A DNA stretch of 5,284 bases, taken from an uncultured Erythrobacteraceae bacterium (GTDB taxonomy: Bacteria > Pseudomonadota > Alphaproteobacteria > Sphingomonadales > Sphingomonadaceae). How positions within the stretch are numbered: position 1 is the stretch's first letter; each line of letters starts with the position of its first letter. Below, piece after piece: positions 1-5,284 of the stretch. A program made the translations under genes and the position numbers. The stretch lies in the NCBI GenBank assembly GCA_950071875.1, contig CATMNW010000201.1, forward strand, positions 1 to 5,284, read 5' to 3'. A model generated the notes under the pieces. It saw only the letters and a program-made list of their open reading frames with translations. It ran no database searches and was not told where the DNA came from.

Positions 1-438
1 GAGGCGGCGCGCGGAGGTGAGGCCGGACGCGGGTTCGCCGTCGTCGCCAGCGAGGTCAAGGACCTGGCCAACCAGACGAGCCGCGCGACTCGCGATATCG
101 CCGACCAGATCCGCGCGATGCAGGACAGCACGGGCGCCAGCGTAACCGCGCTCAGATCGATCGGCGCGCAGGTCGCCCAATTGGAGACCAGCGCCGTCTC
201 CATCGCTAGCGCGGTCGATCAGCAGACCCGTGCCGGACAGGAATTGGCGCGCAGCATCGATATCGCCGCGCGCGGGACCGATGCGGTTTCGGAACTCGTC
301 GGTGAAGTCAGGGAAACATCGCTGGCGACCGGCAATGCCGCCGCCCAGGTCCTGGCATCGGCCAACGACCTCGAAGGTCAGGCGGACATGCTGAGCGGCA
401 AGGTTGACGACTTCCTGGCGCATATTCGCGCCGGATAG
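1..438 (+). CDS. Methyl-accepting chemotaxis protein, C-terminal part (MCP 1; 5' end outside window)
   Basis: The frame is open from the first base to the TAG at 436-438 and gives 145 residues. It begins inside the conserved hairpin tip of the MCP signalling domain (EAARGGEAGRGFAVVASEVK), the part that contacts CheA and CheW, and then runs down the C-terminal helix of the four-helix bundle to HIRAG. The stretch SAVDQQTRAG fits the MCP methylation consensus (two small residues, two spacers, a Glu/Gln pair, two spacers, two small residues), so it is a probable CheR/CheB site; as a Gln pair it would need deamidation first. There is no CheR-docking pentapeptide of the NWETF type at the end. It aligns gaplessly with the tails of the two following MCPs, about 71% identical to MCP 2 by hand count. 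The sensor, membrane and HAMP parts lie upstream of the window, so its ligand input cannot be judged. Its stop is 60 bases before the next MCP start, which suggests an operon. Confidence 0.95.
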   Translation, partial: EAARGGEAGRGFAVVASEVKDLANQTSRATRDIADQIRAMQDSTGASVTALRSIGAQVAQLETSAVSIASAVDQQTRAGQELARSIDIAARGTDAVSELVGEVRETSLATGNAAAQVLASANDLEGQADMLSGKVDDFLAHIRAG

Positions 439-480
439 GAAATCTTAACCACATCGTCTTAGCAAAATACGTGATTTGGG

Positions 481-487
481 GCAGGGA
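481..487 (+). promoter_or_regulatory. Ribosome binding site of MCP 2
   Basis: A purine-rich GCAGGGA lies 11 bases before the ATG at 499. The spacing is slightly long but workable. An ATG at 491 is only three bases from this motif and opens a frame of just three codons, so it is not the gene start. In the MCP 2 frame there are stops at 460-462 and 472-474, and no ATG, GTG or TTG between the latter and 499, which fixes the start. Confidence 0.55.
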
Positions 488-498
488 AACATGCGCTT

Positions 499-1902
499 AT
501 GAATGCCTATTCTACCTTCACCGCGCCCTCGGAGCATGTCGAGGAAGGTCCGGTTGCGGCTGATATTTCGCATCCGCGCGTGGACAGTCTTGCGCAGGAA
601 GAAACGGCCCTGTCTGCCTGGTTCATGCGCCAGTCTCTCGTCGCCCAGGCGAGGATCGCGTCGCTCTTCACGCTCGGCGGGGTCGTCAGTGTGGCTCTGG
701 TCGGCCTTCTGGGGTTGAACAGTCCCGCGATCGCCGCCTTCGCCCCGCCCCTCATATTGATCCTGGCCACGACTGCCTGCATTCTGGGGTTCACGGCGCT
801 GCGTTTCATCGAACAGCGCATCATCGCGCCGATCGAAGACCTGTCCAACGATCTTGCGCGCATGGCGAAGGGCGAAGCGGATGTTCGCCCCTGGCATACC
901 GAACGAGCCGACCTCATCGGCGACATTGCACGATCGCTGGAAGCCTTTCGCATCTCGCGCGAACAGCTTGACGCAAGTATCGCAGCTCGCGCTCAAAGCG
1001 ATGCGGAGCGCGAGCGCGATCGTATCGACGCCGACAATCTGGCCCAGAGCGTCCGGCAGGAAATCGTCGAGGGTCTACTGGTGCGCTTCCAGTCCTCGAT
1101 CGGCGAGATCGTCCAGAGCGTCGCTGCGTCATCGACGCAATTGCAGTCGACCGCGAGGGAGATGTCGGCGACTCTCGAAGAGACGACCGTGCAGACCGAC
1201 AAGGTCGCGCAATCGGTGCGCGATGCCCGCGGCGGGACCACCGCAGCCGCCGCCGCATCGGACGAATTCGCCATGTCGATCGGGGAGATCAGCCGTCAGG
1301 CGTCGCATTCGGCTCAGCTCGCCCGCAAGGCGACAGATGCCGCCGGTAGCGCGGACGAGACAATTTCGGCGCTTTCGGCTTCGGCCGAACAGGTGGGCCA
1401 GATTGTCGAACTGATCCAGTCGATAGCAAAGCGCACCAATCTGCTGGCGCTCAATGCCTCCATCGAAGCAGCGCGAGGCGGAGAAGCCGGACGCGGTTTT
1501 GCCGTAGTCGCCAGCGAAGTGAAGGAACTGGCCGCACAGACCAGCCGCGCGACCGAGGATGTCGCCAGCCAAATCAGGGCCATGCAGGAATCGACCGGCG
1601 CCAGTGTCGGGGCCCTCCGATCCATTGGCCAGCAGATCAAGGAACTGGAATCCACTGCCATTTCGATAGCCAGTGCAGTCGACCAGCAGTCCGTTGCAGG
1701 ACAGGATCTGGCGCGCAGCATCGATCTGGCAGCGCGTTCCACCGAAGAAGTTTCATCGAACATCGATCAGGTCCGCGAAACCAGTCTCGCGACTGGCGCC
1801 GCCGCCAGCCAGGTGCTGAGTAGCTCCAATGACCTCGAAGCACAGGCAGGAACCCTCAAGACTCAGGTCGCCCAGATCCTCCAGCACGTGCGGGCGGCTT
1901 AA
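499..1902 (+). CDS. Methyl-accepting chemotaxis protein with HAMP and no periplasmic domain (MCP 2)
   Basis: A 467-residue chemoreceptor. Visible order: cytoplasmic N-terminal tail (1-49) with MNAYSTF and SAWFMRQSL; membrane helix 1 (about 50-73); a loop of about 10 residues; membrane helix 2 (about 82-103); HAMP (about 104-157) with the conserved Pro at 111; a charged linker (about 151-197); and the signalling bundle (about 198-460) with its tip at about 308-345 (RTNLLALNASIEAARGGEAGRGF). Such proteins control CheA kinase through CheW at the inner membrane. Candidate methylation sites are the Glu pair 227-228 (SATLEETT) and the Gln pair 396-397 (SAVDQQSVAG, a full consensus match). No CheR-docking pentapeptide is present. 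The HAMP AS2 motif usually read as DExG is DLIG here (138-141). The absent periplasmic domain argues for sensing of membrane, cytoplasmic or redox state, or a helper role. The start is the only possible one in frame and matches the MNAYSxF start of MCP 3. Confidence 0.95.
   Translation: MNAYSTFTAPSEHVEEGPVAADISHPRVDSLAQEETALSAWFMRQSLVAQARIASLFTLGGVVSVALVGLLGLNSPAIAAFAPPLILILATTACILGFTALRFIEQRIIAPIEDLSNDLARMAKGEADVRPWHTERADLIGDIARSLEAFRISREQLDASIAARAQSDAERERDRIDADNLAQSVRQEIVEGLLVRFQSSIGEIVQSVAASSTQLQSTAREMSATLEETTVQTDKVAQSVRDARGGTTAAAAASDEFAMSIGEISRQASHSAQLARKATDAAGSADETISALSASAEQVGQIVELIQSIAKRTNLLALNASIEAARGGEAGRGFAVVASEVKELAAQTSRATEDVASQIRAMQESTGASVGALRSIGQQIKELESTAISIASAVDQQSVAGQDLARSIDLAARSTEEVSSNIDQVRETSLATGAAASQVLSSSNDLEAQAGTLKTQVAQILQHVRAA
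1240..1902 (+). repeat. Paralogous signalling-module block, repeated at 2642-3304 and in part at 1-438
   Basis: The last 221 codons including the stop of MCP 2 align without a gap to the last 221 codons of MCP 3 (2642-3304). The last 146 codons of both also align without a gap to the visible part of MCP 1 (1-438; matching start points 1465 and 2867). Protein identity of MCP 2 and MCP 3 over the last 145 residues is 124/145 by hand count. At DNA level the copies are much less alike: in the 31 codons from 1465 and from 2867 the proteins are identical but 20 codons differ synonymously. This is an old duplication under purifying selection, not a recent repeat. Confidence 0.85.
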
Positions 1903-1918
1903 CGGGATATCAAGCAAT

Positions 1919-1951
1919 TCCCCCTTACGGTTGATGAAACCTTAAGGGGGA
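1919..1951 (+). promoter_or_regulatory. Intergenic hairpin that would mask the MCP 3 ribosome binding site
   Basis: TCCCCCTTA (1919-1927) is an exact inverted repeat of TAAGGGGGA (1943-1951). After one C/T mismatch (1928/1942) the stem continues with GGTT (1929-1932) against AACC (1938-1941), leaving the five-base loop GATGA. The 3' arm contains AAGGGGG (1944-1950), the best Shine-Dalgarno sequence for the ATG at 1961. Folding would therefore hide the ribosome binding site and could set the level of MCP 3 relative to MCP 2. The bases that follow (ATGCTTGGGG) are not a T run, so an intrinsic terminator is unlikely. The stem starts 17 bases after the MCP 2 stop, close to the leading edge of a terminating ribosome. 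The pairing is directly visible; the regulatory role is inferred. Confidence 0.6.
1944..1950 (+). promoter_or_regulatory. Ribosome binding site of MCP 3
   Basis: AAGGGGG differs from the ideal AAGGAGG at one base that can still form a G-U wobble with the 16S tail. It lies 10 bases before the ATG at 1961. This spacing favours the ATG at 1961 over the TTG at 1955 (spacing 4) and the out-of-frame ATG at 1951, which directly abuts the motif. The whole motif sits in the 3' arm of the 1919-1951 hairpin. Confidence 0.65.
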
Positions 1952-1960
1952 TGCTTGGGG

Positions 1961-3304
1961 ATGAATGCCTACAGTTCTTTCGATGCCGACGAGATGCATC
2001 GCGAAATTGCGGATGTCGACATCGGTTATACCGGATCAAGCAGCAATGCCTCCGGCTTCTCACGCTGGTTCATGGCCAAATCGCTGGCGCAGAAGAGCAA
2101 GCTGGCAGCCGCGCTGACAATCGTCGGCATTCTGGTTGTCGCGTGTATCGCGCTGGTCGGACTATCCATTCCCAGTTTTGCCGGGACCGCGCGAATTGGC
2201 GTCATCGTCTTCGCGGCAATTTCGATACTGGCCGGGATTGCCAGCCTCAAGTTCATCTTGGACCAGGTGGTGAGCCCCTTCCTCGAAATTTCCACCAGCA
2301 TGGCGCGCCTTGCCAGCGGCTCACGCGATATAGTCGTATCGGGCACCGATCGGGTCGATGAAATAGGCGATCTGGCCCGTTCGCTGGAGGTATTCCTCAA
2401 ATCCGGTCACAAGCTCGACGAACTGTTTGCAGGCCGCAAGCAGGCATCCGAAAAGCGCAAGGCCGAACTCGTCCGAATGGCCAGCGATTTCGAGAGCGGC
2501 GTGAGCGACGTGGTGAGCGGCGTGGCAGCCGCGGCGAGCCAGCTGAACGCCACCGCGTCGGGTATGGCCTCAACCGCAGAGCTCGCCTCCAGCCAGTCCG
2601 AACTTGTCACCGCTTCCATGGAACAGGCCAACAGCGGTGCGACCGCGGCAGCAGCGGCATCCGACGAATTTGCCATGTCGATCGGCGAGATCAGCCGCCA
2701 GGCATCACACTCGGCCGAGCTTGCCCGCAAGGCGACCGATGCCGCCAGCGGAGCCGACGAGACCATCTCTGCGCTCGCCTCGTCGGCCGACCAGGTCGGG
2801 CAGATCGTCGAGCTTATCCAGTCGATCGCGCAGCGCACCAACCTTCTCGCACTAAACGCCTCCATAGAAGCGGCTCGCGGTGGTGAGGCGGGACGCGGCT
2901 TCGCTGTCGTGGCGAGCGAGGTGAAAGAGCTTGCAGCACAGACAAGCCGCGCGACCGAAGAGGTTGCCGAGCAGATCCGCCAGATGCAGGATTCCACCGG
3001 TGCGAGCGTCGGGGCGCTGAGGTCAATCGGACAGCAGATCAAGGAACTGGAAACAACCGCAATCTCGATCGCCAGTGCCGTCGACCAGCAATCGGTCGCA
3101 GGACAGGACCTTGCCCGCAGCATCGACCTTGCCGCCCGGTCCACCGACGAAGTATCGTCGCATATCGATCAGGTTCGCGAAACCAGCCTGGCAACCGGTG
3201 CAGCTGCAAGCCAGGTGCTCAATTCTGCAACCGAACTCGAAGGTCAGGCGGGTGCGCTCAAGGCCCGCGTCGACGCCTTCCTCGACCACATCCGCGAAGC
3301 CTGA
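1961..3304 (+). CDS. Methyl-accepting chemotaxis protein with HAMP and no periplasmic domain (MCP 3)
   Basis: A 447-residue chemoreceptor, paralogue of MCP 2. Visible order: cytoplasmic tail (1-47) with MNAYSSF and SRWFMAKSL; membrane helix 1 (about 48-68); a loop of about 10 residues (SIPSFAGTAR); membrane helix 2 (about 79-100); HAMP (about 101-152) with Pro106 and an intact DEIG (133-136); a linker 15 residues shorter than in MCP 2; and the signalling bundle (about 178-440) with its tip at about 288-325. It should feed the CheA/CheW complex at the inner membrane. The Gln pair 376-377 (SAVDQQSVAG) matches the methylation consensus, but the Glu pair of MCP 2 at 227-228 is Glu-Leu here (207-208), so the adaptation site set differs. 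No CheR-docking pentapeptide is seen. I chose the ATG at 1961 over the in-frame TTG at 1955 because it gives the same MNAYS start as MCP 2 and better ribosome-site spacing. The gene follows MCP 2 by 58 bases and is followed by a terminator, so it is likely the last gene of the operon. Confidence 0.95.
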   Translation: MNAYSSFDADEMHREIADVDIGYTGSSSNASGFSRWFMAKSLAQKSKLAAALTIVGILVVACIALVGLSIPSFAGTARIGVIVFAAISILAGIASLKFILDQVVSPFLEISTSMARLASGSRDIVVSGTDRVDEIGDLARSLEVFLKSGHKLDELFAGRKQASEKRKAELVRMASDFESGVSDVVSGVAAAASQLNATASGMASTAELASSQSELVTASMEQANSGATAAAAASDEFAMSIGEISRQASHSAELARKATDAASGADETISALASSADQVGQIVELIQSIAQRTNLLALNASIEAARGGEAGRGFAVVASEVKELAAQTSRATEEVAEQIRQMQDSTGASVGALRSIGQQIKELETTAISIASAVDQQSVAGQDLARSIDLAARSTDEVSSHIDQVRETSLATGAAASQVLNSATELEGQAGALKARVDAFLDHIREA

Positions 3305-3324
3305 CCTTCCAAACCGGCGAAAGC

Positions 3325-3361
3325 GAAAGGGCGGCCCGGAGATAAATCGGGCCGCCCTTTC
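3325..3361. terminator. Bidirectional intrinsic terminator between convergent genes
   Basis: GAAAGGGCGGCCCG (3325-3338) pairs perfectly with CGGGCCGCCCTTTC (3348-3361): 14 base pairs, extended by a G-T pair (3339/3347), with the seven-base loop AGATAAA. On the + strand the stem is followed by CTGTTATT, and on the - strand by GCTTTCGCC, so the T runs are weak beyond the three T's within the stem. It lies 20 bases after the MCP 3 stop and three bases beyond the amidohydrolase stop codon, so one structure can serve both converging transcripts. Confidence 0.85.
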
Positions 3362-3364
3362 CTG

Positions 3365-5284
3365 TTATTCCCACCAATAGGGCAAACGACGGGAATCGCC
3401 CGTCTCGACCTCGTTCATGGTGCGCGCATCGTAGAGACGCCCGCCGAGCATGACGCGATCAATCTTGTCCGAATTGCGAATGTTCTCGCTAGGGTGGGCA
3501 TCCAGTACGACCAGATCCGCAAGCTTCCCGACTTCGAGGCTGCCGATGTCGCGTTCCATGCCCAGTGAACGCGCAGGTTCTATAGTACCTGCCCGCAGTG
3601 CCTCGACCGGCGACATACCGCCCCGTGCGAAGCTCCACAGTTCCCAATGCGAACCCACGCCGGCCTGCTGGCCGTGCGCGCCGATGCTGACCTTCACTCC
3701 GCGTTGGGCGAGTTTGCGCGCTTCGCGTGCGGCCTCGTCATCGACGAAGGCCCATTCGGGCGCGGTTACCCGCCGTGCGGTCTGCGCGGTAAGCAGGCGC
3801 GGCGGCGTGTGGATCATCAGCGGATTGTCGAACACATTTGTCGCCTGACGCCAGTAAGGATCGGCAGCCAGGCCGCCATATGTAACGACCAGGGTAGGCG
3901 TGTAGTTCGACTGCGAGCCGGCCCAGTACTGGAGGATGTCCTCGTAGAAAACTTCGCCCGGAACATTGTGCTCTATGGTCGAATTTCCATCTGCAATGAG
4001 GTTCATGTCCATGCCGAACAGGGATCCGCCTTCGGCCACCACCAGCATGTTTTCGGCCCGCGCTGCTGCAACCACCTGCTGGCGTTGTTCACGACGGGGC
4101 TGGTTGTAGTTCTTGATCGAAATGCCGCCCTGCGCCTTGATCCGACGGATATGCGCCAGCGCATCGTCATAGCTGTCGATACGGGCATAAACGCCCGGAG
4201 CCTTGGCTCCGTACACGACCTCTGCCGTTGAAAAGATGCGCGGGGCGAGCAGGGTTCCTGCCCGTTGGCGCTCCGCAGCGGAAAAGATCATGCTGGCGCT
4301 GGATGATGGATCGTGGATCGTGGTCGTGCCCATGGCCAGGTTCTGGACGAGCGACCAGTTTTGCTGGGGCACGAGATCGCCTGTGCCCTGCGGTCCGTGC
4401 GCATGCGCATCGACGAGGCCGGGCATGATGGTCTTGCCGGACGCATCGATGACGGTCGCGCCGGCAGGCACCTGGACTGACGATGCCGGGCCGATTGCCG
4501 CGATCCGGTCACCGGTTATCACGATCGTGCCATTCTCGATCGCACCGGCTCCATCGCCGGTCATGGTGAGGATCTTCGCGCCGGTAAGAGCCACAGTGCC
4601 GCGCGGCTTGTCTGCCGCAACGGACCTTTCCAGCGACGTACCACTGGTGGGCGGCACGAAGGCCGGGGCATCCTTTTCCTTCGGAGCATTGGCGAACATC
4701 GACGCGAGGCTGGCACGATAGAGCACCGGCCCCATGGACCAGGTCAGCGTGTCCCCGCCCTGCGCCCAACCGATGTAATCCGCCCCGCCCTTCGAAGCGC
4801 GCACGACGGGCAGCGAACTGGCTTTCTCGCCCACGGTTACCGCTTGCCCGCCGGGCATCAGCGGAGTTGCGAAGACTTCGTAATTCTCGCGAAAAGCGAC
4901 AAAGTCTCCGCGCGGGCTGACATGGTATTCGGTGGTCAGTTCGCCTTCGGCATGAACCTGCCGCGCCTCGCCGTCGAGATCGGCGGACAGCAACTGGAGC
5001 TTGCCTTCGTTACGACCAAGCATGAAGACACGGTCATTGTCCGAACCGAACTGCGGGTTGGTGGTGTCGCGTGCGACCAGTTCCGGCGTGCCGCCCGATG
5101 CGCTGACGCGGTACACCCCTTCGTTTTCGGAAAATTCCGGCGACGTCAGGTATCCGCCCGAACGCTTTTCGAAAACGATCGTATTGCCGTCGGGCGAGAA
5201 CCGGGGCTGCGCGTAATGACCGGGCATGCGGGTGACCGCGCGGGCACCGGAGCCGTTTGCATTGGCGCTCATTACCTGGCCAAG
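3365..5284 (-). CDS. Amidohydrolase family protein with TolB-like propeller (5' end outside window)
   Basis: The frame ends at TAA (3365-3367) and stays open to the window edge, giving 639 residues. The ATG at 5270-5272 is not the true start: the codons before it read LGQV and complete a propeller strand (LGQVMSANANGSGARAVT). Counted from the first visible residue, 1 to about 200 is the end of a TolB/PD40 beta-propeller (FSPDGNTIVFEK; HVSPRGDFVAF). From about 226 comes a metal-dependent hydrolase: the small beta-sandwich, then PGLVDAHAHG with metal-type His294 and His296, Lys391 in SIKNYNQP, His439 in TIEHN, His537 in IGAHGQ, and the closing GSLEVGKLADLVVLD with the sandwich return to WWE. 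Full members are, from memory, roughly 1,000-1,100 residues and usually exported, so about 400 residues including any signal peptide are missing. Substrate is unknown; related enzymes cleave cyclic amide or dipeptide-like bonds, but nothing here fixes a reaction. It converges on the MCP genes and is probably unrelated to chemotaxis. Confidence 0.93.
   Translation of the reverse strand, partial: LGQVMSANANGSGARAVTRMPGHYAQPRFSPDGNTIVFEKRSGGYLTSPEFSENEGVYRVSASGGTPELVARDTTNPQFGSDNDRVFMLGRNEGKLQLLSADLDGEARQVHAEGELTTEYHVSPRGDFVAFRENYEVFATPLMPGGQAVTVGEKASSLPVVRASKGGADYIGWAQGGDTLTWSMGPVLYRASLASMFANAPKEKDAPAFVPPTSGTSLERSVAADKPRGTVALTGAKILTMTGDGAGAIENGTIVITGDRIAAIGPASSVQVPAGATVIDASGKTIMPGLVDAHAHGPQGTGDLVPQQNWSLVQNLAMGTTTIHDPSSSASMIFSAAERQRAGTLLAPRIFSTAEVVYGAKAPGVYARIDSYDDALAHIRRIKAQGGISIKNYNQPRREQRQQVVAAARAENMLVVAEGGSLFGMDMNLIADGNSTIEHNVPGEVFYEDILQYWAGSQSNYTPTLVVTYGGLAADPYWRQATNVFDNPLMIHTPPRLLTAQTARRVTAPEWAFVDDEAAREARKLAQRGVKVSIGAHGQQAGVGSHWELWSFARGGMSPVEALRAGTIEPARSLGMERDIGSLEVGKLADLVVLDAHPSENIRNSDKIDRVMLGGRLYDARTMNEVETGDSRRLPYWWE

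Noticed and set aside
445..462. A full CtrA box
   Set aside because: The two half-sites are 10 bases apart instead of 7 and the second is TTAG, so only a half-site can be suggested.
491..502. Three-codon leader frame (MRL) overlapping the MCP 2 start as ATGA
   Set aside because: Its ATG is only three bases from the ribosome site and such a short frame is expected by chance; no conserved counterpart can be judged here.
445..996. 183-codon frame on the - strand across MCP 2
   Set aside because: It is antisense to a clear MCP, is rich in Arg and shows no domain; long antisense frames are common in GC-rich genes.
1919..1951. Hairpin between MCP 2 and MCP 3 as an intrinsic terminator
   Set aside because: It is followed by ATGCTTGGGG and not by a T run, and the MCP 3 start is only 10 bases away.
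1955..1960. TTG start two codons upstream of MCP 3 ATG
   Set aside because: It is only four bases from AAGGGGG, while the ATG at 1961 has good spacing and gives the MNAYS start shared with MCP 2.
1951..2361. 136-codon + strand frame starting at an ATG directly after AAGGGGG
   Set aside because: It lies out of frame inside MCP 3, its Arg/Cys-rich product looks like nothing known, and its ATG abuts the ribosome site with no spacing.
2501..2524. Tandem 12-base repeat (GTGAGCGACGTG / GTGAGCGGCGTG)
   Set aside because: It encodes VSDVVSGV at the start of the signalling helix, a normal low-complexity coiled-coil stretch.
2407..3144. 245-codon frame on the - strand across MCP 3
   Set aside because: It mirrors the codons of the MCP (runs of Ser, Ala and Cys), and the similar antisense frame in MCP 2 follows from their homology, not from a conserved antisense gene.
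3647..4231. 194-codon + strand frame inside the amidohydrolase
   Set aside because: It is antisense to well-conserved amidohydrolase sequence and resembles no family.
5270..5272. ATG as the true start of the amidohydrolase
   Set aside because: The frame stays open upstream to the window edge, and the residues LGQV before the Met complete a propeller repeat, so the gene starts beyond the window.

Overview
The window is a GC-rich, densely coding bacterial segment with three methyl-accepting chemotaxis protein (MCP) genes in tandem on the + strand, the first cut by the left edge. They converge on one large - strand gene, cut by the right edge, for a TolB-propeller/amidohydrolase protein. The MCP signalling-domain style (RTNLLALNASIEAARGGEAGRGF tip, all-helical tails ending HIRAG/HVRAA/HIREA), the GC-rich codon use and the amidohydrolase family suggest an alphaproteobacterium, most likely of the Sphingomonadales/Erythrobacteraceae type. 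That placement is inference from memory of these families, not from a search.

Layout. 1-438: C-terminal end of MCP 1. 439-498: short gap with the MCP 2 ribosome binding site and a TTAACC motif. 499-1902: MCP 2, 467 aa. 1903-1960: gap with a strong hairpin (1919-1951) whose 3' arm contains the Shine-Dalgarno sequence of the next gene. 1961-3304: MCP 3, 447 aa. 3305-3364: gap with a long GC-rich bidirectional terminator hairpin. 3365-5284 (-): amidohydrolase, 639 residues visible, N-terminus outside the window. No stretch above 65 bases lacks a gene. I see no RNA genes, insertion sequences, CRISPR arrays or attachment sites.

The three MCPs are paralogues. Their last 145 residues align without a gap; by hand count MCP 2 and MCP 3 are about 86% identical there, and MCP 1 and MCP 2 about 71%. 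MCP 2 and MCP 3 also share the start MNAYSxF, a SxWFMxxSL motif before the first membrane helix, two membrane helices joined by only about 10 residues, and a HAMP domain. Neither has room for a periplasmic ligand-binding domain, so they probably sense membrane, cytoplasmic or energy-state cues, or act as helper receptors in mixed arrays. The gaps and common strand suggest co-transcription. The amidohydrolase is convergent and probably functionally unrelated.

I do not find a clearly new biological system. The most interesting signals are the hairpin that would mask the MCP 3 ribosome binding site, the tandem set of domain-less receptors with a fixed output module and diverging input halves, and the unusual metal-ligand set of the amidohydrolase.
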